A stretch of 64,000 nt of DNA from Dactylellina haptotyla (lineage: Eukaryota; Ascomycota; Orbiliomycetes; Orbiliales; Orbiliaceae): NCBI GenBank assembly GCA_031310005.1, contig CM062386.1, positions 1,736,001 through 1,800,000 of the forward strand, written 5' to 3'. Made by a program: the position numbers and the translations under genes. Shown here one piece after another: positions 1 to 12,984 of this stretch. The notes under the pieces are model-generated. The model searched no databases. It was given only the letters and a program-made list of their open reading frames with translations, and was not told where the DNA came from. Within the stretch, counting starts at the first letter, position 1; every line of letters starts with the position of its first letter.

Positions 1-3000
1 CAGCAAAAAGTTGAGATTCGTCTGTGGCGATATGTACTCAGCTCTTGGTGAGTAATCTCCATTAATGGCTCAGATTGCCCCGATAATGATGTATCGATAG
101 CTTGGCCGTCACAGACGTCTGAGAAGATCAACAAAGCAAGGACGGAATATTCCTTCGTGTGACCACTCCTATCGAGTTAGTGAGATGTCGAGGAAACCCC
201 AAATGATGGATGGCGGATTGTGCAATGAGCATCGCCTGAAGGGCACATGGTTGGTTTCCCGTCTTTCTGGTATTGACGGCCCCACCTCGCTAGCTCGAAA
301 GGGTCTTTTGGGTGGGCAAACACCACCACAATAGCAACCCTTAGCGACAGAGGACGCCAGCTTGCTGCCAAAAATGACCCATTGCATATGCACCGCCGGA
401 GGGATGCCCATCGTGCCCATGTTTGAAAGCCGTTTATTTTGGAAGCATGGAAGCCGCGCTGGCTCCTATCGTAGCTCGAACGGCTAGCGAAGGTCATAAG
501 AATAGAATATCCATTAAATTGATACACTGGCGTGCTTGAGAAACTCAACCATCTTGCCCGCTCATACCTCAACCTCTATAATTATATTTAGCGGTTGAGA
601 TATTTAAAGAGAGTTCGTGAACCGCCTGGGCTATCATGGGTTAGAACGAATTCCACCGGCCCACTCACGTCGTCCGGTCGAGGACATTTGCCTCAACTCT
701 AAACAATGTAGGTTGACGCCTTCAAGATAAAGATGGTATAGATAAACACTTTGCGGTCATTCATTTATCACATGCGCCTTTTTCTTTTGGTTCGAGGGGG
801 TATCTGGTGATAACGGGAAGCATTATTGCGAGAACCAATCACAACAAGACTCGAGAGTTTAACAATGTTGTTGTCGATAAGGGTGTCTTCACCTGGACAC
901 GGGAACTTTTGCGAATCCAGAAAACACTGAAGAAGCCAAGTCTGCAGGCGAAAGGAACAGTAGTCCAGAAGTGAAGTTGATCTTTTTCGAAGGGAAAACA
1001 CCAAGGCAGCTTGGATAATTGGGTTAGTCAATTTTTAGATGCGACAAGGTGCAGTCGCGCAGAGGTTACATTGTCAAACCGGTTAGAAGGGCTACGACCA
1101 CCAACCAAATATACAAGCGAATCGATGGATGAGAATTGACCCTCGTCGCGGTGCGGCAACAGCTATTCCGGTTTTGTGAGTCCCGCGTTTGTAGATTTGT
1201 ATTGGCATTGAAAAATTGGAATACATCAGACCGTCTTCAAGAGAAACCAGTTGACAAACCCGGATCCTGCACAGAGTCACTGGTGAGGGGGTTCAACTGA
1301 GGAGTAACGTTAAGGCTGGTCAAGTTCGGAAGCATCTGTTAAGTCCGGCAGCTTGTTCTTGGCGGGATCAAGAGTTAGGTTTGATGTTTCGCGGGTTAAA
1401 CATCGCATAATATGAAGCAAGCAAGCAAGCACTTGCGACCAGGAAGCGATTGCTATTCCCACCAGAACCGGAAACGGGCATCGTGGGTCCAGCACTCGTC
1501 TGCATTGTTCTTCTCTGGTAGCTGTCGCGTTTCCCCAAAAGTTTGCACGGCGGGTCCGGGAGACGTAAGTTAAGTGGGCGGCCGACAGGACCTGCGCTTT
1601 TGATCCGAGCGACGACGGCGACAAAGCCCGAGACACAAAGCGTACCAGAGTGCCCAAACGGGCTTAACGGAGGCTGCATTCCCTAACGCCAAACCTAGTG
1701 AGAGTGCCTCCCAAAGAGAGAGGGAAAGAGAGAAAGAGAGCGAGAGAGTGAGAAAATGCACATTGGAGAAGTTCGAGGCTGATCTGCGGGGAGACGATTG
1801 GGCCGGATGGCAAAAACGTGGCAGCAAATCGGCTGGACGTTCGCTCGACGACGAACAATAATATCTGAATGAGTGAATGAGTGAACAAATGTCAAGGCCT
1901 CTCGCCAGCCACTCCGCTTGGCCGCCGCGGCCCTGGCTGGGCCCAGTTGGTCCGGTCGAGGGTTGGGCTGGTTGAATCGCGCATGCAGGGTGCCAACCAA
2001 CCCACCGCGGCGCCCGGAGAAATGCACCTGTCTGTCGGCGTCTTTGCTACATGAATACACGCTTCGTATTGCTGTCTCGTGGGTAAATGCCTCCAGAGGC
2101 CGTATTCCATGGGACATTGTCTCTGCAGGTGTCGGAGCATGCCAGACAGACGTTGTTAGGACTAGCGGCGGCCTAAGAATCTAGAATGTGTGAGGTTGTG
2201 TCGAATGCTATACACCTCGAACTGCCTCGCACCCCCCTTATCCTCTCCTTCCTCCTCCCATCGCCACCTTCTCCATCTCTCCGTCCCTCCATCTCCACTT
2301 CACTAATCGATCCGACCCTCCTCCTCCTCCTCGCCCGCGCCTGTCTCTCCCCCTTCGTCTCCGCCTGAGACGCTCGGACCAGCACCTGCCTGCCTACAGA
2401 GCACAAGTGTCGATGCGTACCGCATGCTGTTATACATATATATCTAGACAATAGACCTGCCCCCCGGTCGAGCTGGATATCGCATTCCTTCAGCATCCCG
2501 TTGCTACCCTGCTACGTACTAGCTACGCCAACGACGAACCTACTACTCCTCACGCCAGTTCGAACAATCCGGTTTTCTCGCCCCTCCTACCCAAATCTGG
2601 GTGCCGCCCGTTACCAAACAAACGGAGCTAGATACATACATACCTAGTCACCCTGGCCCTCGTCCCGTCCGCCGCTGTCCACTCCGCTTTGGATCCTGTT
2701 CGCGATACTTTCCCAGACGCTCGCTCTCTGCTGCTTGCCTCACGACTCCTTCCCTAACTTCGCTAAAATCTTCCGAATCAACGGAAGATCCTTTGAAGCC
2801 TCCCTTGCTGTATTTCCACCGAGGCTGGCTGGTGGGCTGGAACTGACTGGACATAACGGCGGCCAGAACCCAAGCAACCCGGCATTCAGCCAGGCTGACA
2901 GGGATATTCTAGCACCAGCACCCCAGCACAAGTAGGAATCACTTGGTCTCGCGATATTTAACAAGACAGAAACGACCACACCCCACCCCAAACTGCATCT

Positions 3001-3317
3001 GAACACCCCCGTCTTGACGTTTGTATATATTCCTTGAAATCAAAGAGCCGCCCCTTCGTTACTCTTCCGATTCTCTTTTCCCTTCCCTTCTGGTTTCTCC
3101 ATTTGTCGGCCTGGATGCACCCCTAGAAGCCCCTTCTGCCGCACAACATTCTTTAGCTGGGGTCTTCCTCGACGTACCAACAACTCACTTGCGTCGGGGC
3201 ATTTCCGAATACGATCACCACCACCAGGTTTCTCAAATTCGATAGCGATAGCTTAGCCGAAAGAGGGGTCGTGACTCCCAGCGCCAGGTTCCGGCCAGGA
3301 ACTACCATCCCGTCAGT
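1..3317. other. Gene-free leader region, pyrimidine-rich, upstream of the DUF7730 gene
   Basis: I see no supportable coding region here. The open frames are short, mostly lack an ATG, and overlap in opposite frames. A purine-rich GA tract lies near 1714-1756 on the plus strand. A long C/T-rich stretch at about 2220-2370, with further C/T-rich tracts up to about 3130, is typical of promoters and 5' leaders of filamentous fungi, so it probably holds the promoter and a long 5' UTR for the gene starting at 3318. Several short ATG frames in the leader could act as upstream ORFs. Confidence 0.5.
1714..1756 (+). repeat. GA-rich low-complexity tract
   Basis: An imperfect run of GA/AAAG units, seen directly in the sequence. 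It is a simple-sequence tract with no coding meaning and lies in the region upstream of the first gene. Confidence 0.8.
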
Positions 3318-4439
3318 ATGGTCAGACGAACCCGGACACGGAAGGTCATAAACGCGATCGGTTTCTGCATCTTCGTCCCCTTCGGACTCGTCTGGATCTC
3401 CGGCGAAGCGTTATGGGAACTCGTAAGAGACGAAACCAAAGTCCAGAAGAAGCTCTACGCAGAGCGGAAGAAATACAAAATCCGAAAGTCGCTCGCCCCT
3501 CCCGAACCCAAAAAACCAAAAATCAACTTCCCCCTCATCTCTAAAAAGACCCCCAAGGATGTCAAGAAGATTGGGCCCCCGGAAGCCCAACTCCAATCCA
3601 AACTCCTCCAACTCCCCGGCGAGATTCGAAACCTCATCTACAAGTATGCTTTGGGAGGTAACACCTTCCATCTCATCAACACCAAAAACTCCCTTAGCCA
3701 CGTCCGCTGCAATGTCCCCTTCAGCCCGTCCGCCGACAGCCGCATGTGGTCCTGCAAGCCCGAAGTCAGCGCGGACTACGACCGTCTCTGCATACCGCCC
3801 AGCTACAGCCGTCCCAACACTTACGAAGACCCGGACCGCATCGAGCGACTCGCCCTCTACGCATCCTACAGCGGCGGCCTAATATTCACCTGCCGTCAGG
3901 TCTACCTCGAGGCCTCCGACTATCTCTACTCCGGCAACATGTTTTGCATAAACACGCTCGATATGCTCCTCCACTTTCGCAACTCCATCTCCCCGCGCCA
4001 CTTCCAGCTCATCAAGCATCTCCAGCTCTCGCATCACGTCACCCATTTCGAGCAATTCGTCTCCGAGCGCAAGAAGTCGCGAAAGATCCCGTTATACCCG
4101 CCGTACGATAATAAGACATGGAAGGAAGTCTGGCGGATCATCAGCGAGGAAATGCCCGGGTTGAAAGATCTCAGGTTCTACGCCTACGGCGATACCATGA
4201 ACATCCGAGCGACTAGAGTCTGGAGACTGTGCATGTTGGATGAGATGCGCAAGGTCCGCGGTCTCGACAACTTCAGTTTCTACTCGGACAATCTGTTCAT
4301 GAAGCGGGGGAATCTGGACTATGCGGAGTGGGAGGATGATGTCCTAGTTGCTAAGGAGCAATTGAGAACGCAGGTTATGATGCCTCGAGATGGCGAGAAG
4401 AGGGACGTTAAAGAGCGGATTGTCGAAATCGAAGAATAA
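3318..4439 (+). CDS. DUF7730-like (F-box-like) protein with N-terminal membrane segment
   Basis: Single exon, 373 residues, starting at the first ATG after the C/T-rich leader. A hydrophobic segment at about residues 10-30 looks like a membrane anchor. It is followed by a basic Lys/Pro-rich linker (residues 38-90). Residues 97-120 carry an LPGEIRNLIYKYALGG motif, and a later CRQVYLEASDYLY motif lies near residues 190-205. This pair is the signature of the large fungal family catalogued as DUF7730, related to F-box-like 2EXR proteins. No biochemical function is established for the family. An F-box-like role in substrate recognition is possible, but the N-terminal anchor is unusual for that. 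The stop is followed by AT-rich DNA. Confidence 0.85.
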   Translation: MVRRTRTRKVINAIGFCIFVPFGLVWISGEALWELVRDETKVQKKLYAERKKYKIRKSLAPPEPKKPKINFPLISKKTPKDVKKIGPPEAQLQSKLLQLPGEIRNLIYKYALGGNTFHLINTKNSLSHVRCNVPFSPSADSRMWSCKPEVSADYDRLCIPPSYSRPNTYEDPDRIERLALYASYSGGLIFTCRQVYLEASDYLYSGNMFCINTLDMLLHFRNSISPRHFQLIKHLQLSHHVTHFEQFVSERKKSRKIPLYPPYDNKTWKEVWRIISEEMPGLKDLRFYAYGDTMNIRATRVWRLCMLDEMRKVRGLDNFSFYSDNLFMKRGNLDYAEWEDDVLVAKEQLRTQVMMPRDGEKRDVKERIVEIEE

Positions 4440-6137
4440 GCGCTTCTTTGCATATATAAAAACACGAATCAAAATCCGAGGTCATACGGATAACAGTAGT
4501 GCTTCTTTTTTTTGTTTTTTACTCCATCTTATAGCGAGCGAGCTTGCATTTCTTTATATGCTTAAAAAGGGTTTAATTGCAGGGCACCGTATTTTCCTTT
4601 TTCCGTGCACTCAAGCCTTCTTTTCTTTTATGGATAATTTCAGGTCGGAAAGCGTCATATAAACATCAATCTGTCTCGGGAATCATGTTTCTTCTCAGCC
4701 ATGTTTTCCTCGTCGAGTCTTGTCAGCATCCTGCATGCATCGCCGGCATCGTCTTTTCGTCATCTCTCATCTCCTCATCTCCTCATCTGATACGTTTTTT
4801 CTTCACGCACAGGCGCAAGTACTTGTTTTTCATTGTTACTAGACTATCAAACGGCTCACACATAGCGATTCGTAATACTTCTGTCTTCCACCTTCCTCAT
4901 TCTCGGAATTCTCATATCGCGATTGTCGATATTACGTACGCCAGCTCGGTGAAATTCAAATCTTCTTGCGTCCAGGGTCTAAAATGCTTTTCCGTCTCTG
5001 TTTCAGTGTATGGCGTTCATATGAAAGGCTCTCTGTCCTATTCTTCCTGTTTTATCTTCCTCCAGTTGCAAATTTAAAGGTTATGACGTCTCCTCACAAT
5101 CATATACTACTAGCAAGTCGTACAAAAAAGAATTATATATAGACTATCGAGAAATGAAACATTTCCCTGCACCGCCCATCTTGGGTATCTGCCTTTCAAT
5201 CATGCACCTTGAGCGCCTCCTGTTCCATTGGTAGATTTATGCAATTAATCAAACACATATCTGTAGAAGATCCCACTGCCGCCACCCCAGGTATACGCGT
5301 ATAGAATATCAATAGGAAGCAAGTTGCAAGCGAGGGATGAAGTTGCAGTACCGTGAAGCGTAGCCTTGCCATGTCGCATTTCAATTAAAGTAGTCCGACA
5401 GCAAGATCTACGATATGACTAACACAAATGCCACTTGTTCAGCTGCTCAGCCTTAAAGCCCGGTATCATGTCCTCCCGGTTACAAACACCCACTGCCAGT
5501 TGCTTATAGTCGTCATCTCGCAGTCCCTTAATATTGTAACCCGGACGCCCAAACTTCCAAATTCTCAAAATTTTCTCTCCAGAACGTCAAACTTGACCTT
5601 CGATGCTACCCGCTTACCTACCAATCCGGAATGTAGGACCTTCAAACGAACGAACCCCAGCAACAGCAGCAGCCGAAACCCCGGCTAACGATATTTGGAT
5701 GGACTGAACTTGTTGGCGATTTCCCGACGGGGATTGGCTGCCCACCGTTTGGATCTGCGGCTTCGACTGGGGTTCCTCTCAAGTTGCGGTTGTTTTCAAG
5801 CGACCAGGGCTTAGAGCTGGTTTTCGTCACCAGACGCTTGCCTGCGACCTGGCGGGTTAAATGCAATGCTCAATACGATCGATTGGGTAGATATCCCGCA
5901 TCGCAGATACATATTCATGCAGTGAAATATATAACTAGGAACAACCACCTGGCCTCTTCGGCGGTGATTCTTCTTCAGCAGGTCTTCCAGCCAGCGTAGC
6001 TACACTCGTTGCAATCATCCAGAAAGGAAAACCCTTTCCCCTGTGTAACCAGACACCCCGCCTCAACACTTCTTAACTTCATCCTCAATTCACCTCAACA
6101 ACCTCATCGCCCCCCACCCCGCAGCCTCATCGCAACA
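4440..6137. other. Intergenic, no supported gene
   Basis: T-rich 3' flank of the DUF7730 gene, with a short CTCATCTC-type microsatellite near 4757-4790. The open frames of 80-166 codons lack homology I recognise. The last ~150 bases are C-rich with CAACA motifs and look like the 5' leader of the next gene. Confidence 0.5.
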
Positions 6138-7900
6138 ATGGCTGGCATGCACCGCCGGTGGACACATCTCGCCCCAGGCTCTGCTTCCGTTCCTAATACT
6201 ACAAATCCGCATCTGCATCCGTACCAATCGCCGAATGACAAACGTACATCCTCGACGGCGTCGCTGCTGCCCCAGCCGTCCGCGTTAGAGGCAATCCAAT
6301 CCGGAGAATCCACCCAGCGCACGCTTCTCTGCGTCTTCATTCACGGCTTCGTCGGGGATGAAACCAGTTTTCGCAGTTTCCCAGCCCATTTCCACGAGCT
6401 GCTTACGATTCTGGTCCAAGAAACCCATGTAGTCCACACGAAAGTCTACCCCAAGTTCAAAACGAGGGACAAGATCTCCCTCGCAGTTCGGAACTTTAGT
6501 GAATGGTAGAGCGCAATCCCCCATTTACTACACCATCTATTTTATATGTACAAGTTCCTCTTTTTAACATTTTATGTTTATTTACTAGGCTCTCTCAGTT
6601 CGAATCTCCGACTACAGACACAATCCTAATCGGCCACAGCATGGGCGGCCTTCTCGCCACCGATGTCGCACTCCTCCCTTTCCCACCCGGCCGCCATCGA
6701 ATCCTCGGTACAATCTCCTTCGACACCCCCTTCATAGGCATCCACCCGGGCGTCGTAAAATCCGGCCTCGCATCCCTCTTCAAACCGGCCGACAAACCCC
6801 TCCCAGACCCTGAAATCCCGGGAAACTACTACTCCCGCACTAGTATCGATTCCGACGACACAACGAGTATCTTCAGCAGTAGTAGCGGGCATTCCAACAA
6901 CACCTTCATCCCGCCATCGATGTCCAAACCGAAGAAATCGGCATGGCAGTCCGGCCTTGATTTCTGGAAGAAGCATCAAGGCGGGGTACGCCGTGCGGCG
7001 ATTGCATACGTTAACGGGCATTTAGAGTTCTCCGGTGCCCTACTCGACTTCAACGTCATGAAGCGACGGTATAAACAGATCAAAGCGTTAGACAAGCCAG
7101 ATATAGACGACCGCCGGCGGCTGCTGTTCGGCGGCAGCACAGGGGACCATGCGGTGTTTATCCCCCGCGTGAGATTTGTGAATTACTACACCGTTAGCAC
7201 GGGTCGAGCGAAGCAGGAGCGGAGTAAGAGTCACAATCGGGGTGTAGGAGATGATGGAATCCCCGCTGTCGTTACCCCAAACGGAGAGGTTGTCGCCGGT
7301 GTTAGTAGTGGAGCGATTACCCCGATCTCACCGTTGCCCGACACCGAGGTTCCTATTCCTGTTTCGTTGGTGGTGTCGTCGGATAGTGTGTATTCGGCGC
7401 CACCGCCGGAATATAGTCCCGGGAACCACCCAGCTCACCATGTAGATGATAAACCTGAAATGAACCCGTCGGCGTTCGGAAATCCAACTGAGCAGTCGAC
7501 CCAGGAGTACACTGAGGCTAGGAAAAAGGAGAATACATTCTGTATTATCCCTAAAGAGCAAGACTCCTGCTGGGTGAAAGTGATGATGGAGAATGTGGAC
7601 GAAGTTGGTGCGCATTGCGGGCTGTTTTTCATCAACGGCGTGCCTGCAGTGGATAGTCCTTCGGGTGTTGGTAGTCCCGGGCAGTATGCATCGCCAGGAA
7701 GGGAGCATGGCGATTGCGCGGAGGCAGAGATTGAGAGCGGTGGTGTTTACGAGCGATTGTTGGGGGATGTTACCCAGCGGATTGAAGGGTGGTGTAGAGA
7801 CTGGGTTGACGAGATCAGGATGAACCCTAATGATACAATGATTGATGTCACGAGCCCCGAGAGAGAATTGATGGCGATTTCATACTCTCGGTTGGTATAA
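6138..7900 (+). CDS. DUF676-like alpha/beta-hydrolase (putative lipase)
   Basis: Two exons, 6138-6505 and 6589-7900, with an 83-nt GT-AG intron containing TTTAAC. They join in phase to give 559 residues. The start is the ATG in a CAACAATGGC context. Residues 63-76 read LLCVFIHGFVGDET, the oxyanion/HG region of DUF676-type lipases. The nucleophile elbow GHSMGG (Ser140) lies just after the splice junction, which confirms the intron. After the hydrolase core comes a long polar region (about residues 200-460), Ser/Pro-rich and likely disordered. The family acts as serine esterases or lipases on membrane lipids, but the substrate here is unknown. I did not identify the catalytic Asp and His with confidence. 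Confidence 0.85.
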
Positions 7901-8304
7901 ATCAAGAACCTTGACTCGGTTCTACTATACGCGCAATCTTAATGTCTAATTATAATACCCTAAGCGATACGTATTGCCTTTTGATTTCCCTGTATATATT
8001 CATAGTTATCAGCGCACGTTTATGATCTACTAATTTCGATACATTCCATCCGAATATGATTCAGGTTTTTGATATTCCATTTGGTATTCCTATACATACG
8101 ATGACGCCCCGCCTTTTCTGCGACATCATGACCATTATTTTTATATCATGTCTACTCTACTCTAGATAAACCCGAAGAATACAAAAGTATCCACAAAAAG
8201 GAACAAAAAGTACAGTCAAAAGCACCATACGCCCGCAAATGCTACTAGTGACACAAATGCTCATCGTAACCCACTAATTCTAACCCAAAAGAAAAATACC
8301 TTCA
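7901..8304. other. Intergenic between convergent genes
   Basis: AT-rich 3' flank shared by the hydrolase (plus strand) and the Cys-rich membrane protein (minus strand). It probably holds both terminators. I see no open frame of interest. Confidence 0.6.
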
Positions 8305-9306
8305 CTACTGCTCTCGAGGCGGCAACTCGGCTACCCCTGATGTATTTATCCTCTGGCTCGCATCCACCTCGTACACAGGTACCGCATTGCCCCAGTCTGG
8401 AGTTATCGGCTTCGGATCATACTGCTGGCTGAACATCGCATGTCCCGCCGACGGAGCCGTGCGCTTCATATACTGCAATCGCCTCCATAATATCACAATG
8501 GTAACGAGTGCGCCTACTAGCGCTGCACCGAGAACGGCACCCACAGACGCACCCACAATGACGGTGTTATCTGATTCCGAGCTCGCTGGACAACTAGGCT
8601 GCGAGCTAGATATCGGCGACTGCGAGCGCGTGTTCGTAGCAACTGGAGGGAGCGATTGGGTTGTCGGCGGGTTACTCGCTGTGGCTGTGGCCGCGAGAGA
8701 AATAACCTGAGCGCGGAAAGAGTTGGAGCTTAAGATGAAGGAGTTATCGCAGCAGTCTGGATTGCCGTTCGGTGGGAGGAGACCGCTGCAGCACCAGCGG
8801 CCGTTGGGGCAAGGGACTAGTGTGTAGACGGTGGTATTGCGGCCTATTTAATGTTATATATAATTAGCTCAACTGCATTCCTGTGAATAAAGGCCAAACT
8901 TGGTCTGTGTATATATGCGCATATATGCATATATCGACAGATAAGATCATATATGGAGAAAAGGAAGGAGTATAAACCCACCAGTACAGAACTGCTGACA
9001 ATTTGCGTCCCTCCCTGTCGGATCGGTGCATCCGTTCGCGAAAAGGAAATCATTTGACACCTGCGCCTGCTGCCATAAACACAGTCCACTCTCGAGACAT
9101 ATATCGATGTTGCTGACCCGGGGATTCCTGATATTACAGCAAGGGCTGTGGGTGCCCGCGGGCCGGTTCTCGTTGCAAGCAAAGTACCCGTTTGCCCTGG
9201 TACCGTCGTTGAAATAACATTGTGATTGGGCGAGGGTAAGATCCGTTAAAGCCAGTATAATCACCCAAAGATAGCCAAAGCCGGAAGTTCGATTGTAGCC
9301 CTGCAT
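8305..9306 (-). CDS. Cys-rich single-pass membrane protein (Mid2/WSC-like architecture)
   Basis: Two exons, 9306-8982 and 8843-8305, with a 138-nt intron (donor GTGGGT, acceptor AATAG), giving 287 residues. An N-terminal signal peptide ends near residue 26. The ectodomain has many cysteines (CYFNDG, PCCNI, RWCCSG, PDCC patterns) and then a Ser/Thr/Pro-rich stalk (about residues 160-200). One transmembrane helix at about residues 202-226 begins VIVGASVGAVLGAALVG and is followed by LWRRLQYMKR on the cytoplasmic side. A short tail of about 55 residues follows. The layout resembles fungal wall-stress sensors and a common ascomycete family of secreted-type membrane proteins. Function is unknown; surface sensing is an inference from architecture. 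Confidence 0.8.
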
Positions 9307-11818
9307 TTTTCACCTTCTAAAGTCCCCGATCGGAGGTCGTCGCGTATCGTCGAAAAAAAACCACTAAACCGATCGATATTCCGTGCACTCCTTGTCCTTG
9401 TCGTTTTAGCACACCCGTGTATCGCGCAACTGGATAAAGTAGCTATCTCGAGTTATAGGAAATCGGACAGTGATATGGAAGTCGAGGACCGCAGGACGTC
9501 CGGTTTAACAATTGAAGCCTCCAAGAAAAGTGGGTCCCAAGAAAAAGTTTCAAGTGGTTCAGCGAAACTGGGATGGTTCACCATTTTATCTTTAGCTATG
9601 GCGAAATTTCCCTCTTTTAAATCCCCCCGTCGCGGTTCGAAACGACTGGGTTACCTGCCGTATTTGTCAGTGTTGCTTATTTTCGGTTTGTCAGATTTAC
9701 CGGTTGGGACTGGCTATCATTATCCTTCTTTGCACTAGTCAGCCACAATCGACCCACCCAAGGATTCTACTTTTGCTGCAGTTTTGGAGGCCATTCTACG
9801 AATACCGTACGCGTATATGTGCCATCTTCGGTTGTGCACGTGTAGAGGTGGGCTGTGGCAGACGTAAGGCATTCTCGGGCGAGATTGTAGATAGTCTATT
9901 GGCGGTTTTCTTGTGGTGTTGCACAGCTCGGAATTAATCAGGCCCGAAGAAGTTTTGGGGCTCAACTGAGTTCAAATTCGCCTAGTTTCTAGGGCGGTCT
10001 AGCAAATCTTGATGGCAAAACTCAAATTATTCGCTACGCTTCCTTTGAGCTAAGCTGGGATGGCTTTTTTTCAAATTGTCCCCCAGAGTTCCGATCTATA
10101 CCCCTACACAACCAATCTAACAGAGATAAGCCTCTACGTCGTCAGATCCAACCGACATGTTAATTCCTGCATTTGTTGAAACCAGCTAAACTGCCATCTG
10201 CAATCGCTGCAGCTATGGCCCCCCGTGTTCGAGCCTCGGCTTCGGATCAGACTACAAACTCAATTGCCGACATGCCTGCTTATTTAAGCTTATCTTCTTT
10301 GAACGAATCAACCCCCCTTTGTCTTAAGGCTGAAATTCTTTCAAACAGAGACCCTGGGAAGCTAATGTGCCAAGCGAGATGATATGCAGCAATATCCATC
10401 TATAGTCTTTTACTAAGCTGGTGGAGTGAATGCTTGGGAGGTTGACTAATACTGTATTGGTAGATCTCCTCTTTCTTCCCGTAGGTCACGGGGTTTCCAA
10501 GAATCTAGGAATTCTAAAGGGGAGCTTTTTGTAAGCAATATGACGAATCTGTCGAATTTTGACCAAATCCTCTTCCGGTTTAGTGGGGCAATTGACATTG
10601 GAGCTTTAATGATTTATTCTCTGGAGTGTTAAACTTTGTCTCCTAACATCGATACATTGAGATCCCTAATATTTTTAGCCATGACTATATGGTAGGCTGA
10701 TGAAGGCCTCGAAGTTTGATACCGTCTCAAGAGGATGCCATGTGAAGAAGAATGAGAAGCTTTTGGATTTCGAATATTTTTTCTTCTTGACTATATGGCT
10801 AATTATATGTTGCCAAATATAGGTTCATACCGATACTCCACAGCTGACTCGGGCCCGACCAACACAACGCCGCCTTCTGGGGGGTGCCAACAGCTGCCCG
10901 CTATACAAAGCAGTCCATGTTTTAGAAACGAAGTCGGCTCCGAAAGTAATTGTCCTTGTGACGAATATAACATGCCTACATCTAATTTTGCAAGAATTAA
11001 GTGCTTTCGATTTCAATATTCCGACATTTAAGAATCCGTCAGTGTATTCGATTGGCAATGTTCTAGACATGGGTGTAATCCACGTTGCATCCGCATTGCC
11101 GGTGATGGTCTCAGAACCTTAAAATCAGACCCGATTAAATAAGCTTCAGAACTTAGCAACTGGCTTATAGTAATCAACTCAAACAAATGGATGTTGTATA
11201 TATATTGTTTTCGCAAAGAGTGCGTGCTTGAGCGTTGAAAGGCGGGGATGCTTTCGCATTTCAGATTTTGGTCAAAACTGGCAGGGTTGTAAGCCAGCAG
11301 GGTTGTAAGCGAATTCCGAATACATTAATGCCTCCCGCGCTATCGGTTTGGAGAAAGCTTCACGGAAACAGATTGGCGGTACACCCACTTTTCTCTTTTG
11401 GGTGGTCGCGGGGTTTACGACGATTGGTCACCAACGGGGTTTGCACATCTCCGTGCTAAAGTTCGGACCATGCGCGCCAACTAACTACCAGACCCAAAGC
11501 TACTTTTCGCTAGATCTGGCAGTCGGAATGCTCTCACAAATAGGATTCGAAGGTTACGTATATATTTTATACGTAACGCTGGCTACGTATGCAGAATATA
11601 TATCGAATTCGAGAAGTATAAAGGCATCGAGAAAGTCGCTGGAATCCCAATAGCTTTTTTTCAATCAAGCTCCCAGCTACTTAATTACCATATTCCCACT
11701 CAATTGGATCCTTACCATATCTTCTTGAAGTTTAAATTTCACTTCAATCGGCCTCATAGTCACATTCTCTCATTTTTAAAAATCAATTGAAGTTGCTAGA
11801 GGCTATTGATATATCAAA
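9307..11818. other. AT-rich gene-free spacer
   Basis: About 2.5 kb without a supported gene. Open frames are 60-100 codons and lack recognisable domains. One ATG frame of 78 codons at 10795-11031 contains several Cys but no signal peptide, and I do not accept it. A 12-nt direct repeat (CAGGGTTGTAAG) occurs twice near 11282-11308. The right end holds the aldo-keto reductase promoter. Confidence 0.5.
11617..11624 (+). promoter_or_regulatory. Candidate TATA box of the aldo-keto reductase gene
   Basis: TATAAAGG about 195 bases upstream of the start codon at 11819, on the coding strand. Seen directly; promoter function is inferred. Confidence 0.4.
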
Positions 11819-12984
11819 ATGCCTTTGCCACCTTTGCCAGACTACCTCGCGGCCTCCGTCGAAGCCACAAAGGCTAAATACAAGCAAGTCGGAACCTCAG
11901 GCCTGCGCGTCAGCGTCCCCATCTTGGGCGCTATGTCAATCGGATCATCCGAATGGCAAGACTGGGTCATCGAAGAAGACGCAGCTCTCCCACTATTGAA
12001 GGCCGCGTACGACAAGGGCATCAACACCTGGGATACCGCCAACGTCTACTCCAACGGACATTCGGAGATCATTATCGGAAAGGCCCTCAAGAAGTACGAA
12101 ATCCCGAGGAACAAAGTCGTCATCCTGACTAAATGTTGGGGGTACGTTCTCGAGAAGCCAAACGGACTCGGGGTCCTCTATCGAGAAGCCTTGGACAACT
12201 CTAAGGACTATGTCGGCCAGGCGGGCCTCTCCAGGGGTGCAATCTTCAGCCAAGTCGAAGCGTCATTGAAGAGGCTGGATGTTGAATATATTGATCTCTT
12301 GCAAATCCACCGTTTCGATCCTACCGTTCCTATCGAGGAAACCATGAAGGCTTTGCATGACCTCGTGCAGAGCGGTAAGGTCAGATATATCGGTGCCAGT
12401 AGTATGTGGGCGACTCAGTTTGCGCGAATGCAGTTCGCAGCGGAGAAGAATGGCTGGACCAAGTTTGTTAGCATGCAGAACCAATACAACTTGCTTTACA
12501 GAGAGGAGGAGCGTGAAATGGTGAGTAATCCTTGCAGAGGAGGATAGCTTGACGATTATGAGATTCCTAACTAACCGACTGAAATAATCAGAACCGCTTT
12601 TGTGACGATACCGGTGTCGGGTTGATCCCTTGGGCACCTCTCGCCCGCGGTCACCTCGCCCGCCAACCTGAAAATTTCGGCCAGACAATCCGTTCGGTTC
12701 AGGAAATGAAATTGAGTGACCTTCCTCACCATAAAATAGGACATGAAGAAGCCGATAAGGAAATTGTCAAGAGGGTGATGGAGATTGCAGAGAAGAAGGG
12801 ATGGAAGATGAGCCACGTCGCTTTAGCATGGATCTTCAAGCGGGTTTCTTCTCCCATTATCGGGTTCAGCAGCGAGGCAAGGATGGACGAGGCGTTGGAG
12901 GCGATCGGAAAGGAATTAACTGATGAGGAAGAGAAATATTTGATGGAGATGTACATGGATAGAGCTGTTACAGGCCATTCATAG
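11819..12984 (+). CDS. Aldo-keto reductase (aryl-alcohol dehydrogenase-like)
   Basis: Two exons, 11819-12520 and 12592-12984, with a 71-nt intron (GTGAGT donor, CTAAC branch, ATCAG acceptor); 364 residues. It belongs to the NADPH-dependent aldo-keto reductases, which reduce aldehydes or ketones to alcohols in the cytosol. The expected catalytic tetrad is visible: Asp72 and Tyr77 in [10 protein letters not shown], Lys105 in VVILTK and His164 in LLQIHRFD. The C-terminal half has [13 protein letters not shown] and the SSPIIGFSS cofactor-binding stretch. The length fits the AKR9-like fungal branch that includes aryl-alcohol dehydrogenases. The gene stands alone between long AT-rich spacers and is not in an obvious biosynthetic cluster. 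Substrate is unknown. Confidence 0.92.

Noticed and set aside
177-572. 131-codon minus-strand frame
   Set aside because: Starts at TTG, no recognisable domain, overlapping frames on both strands.
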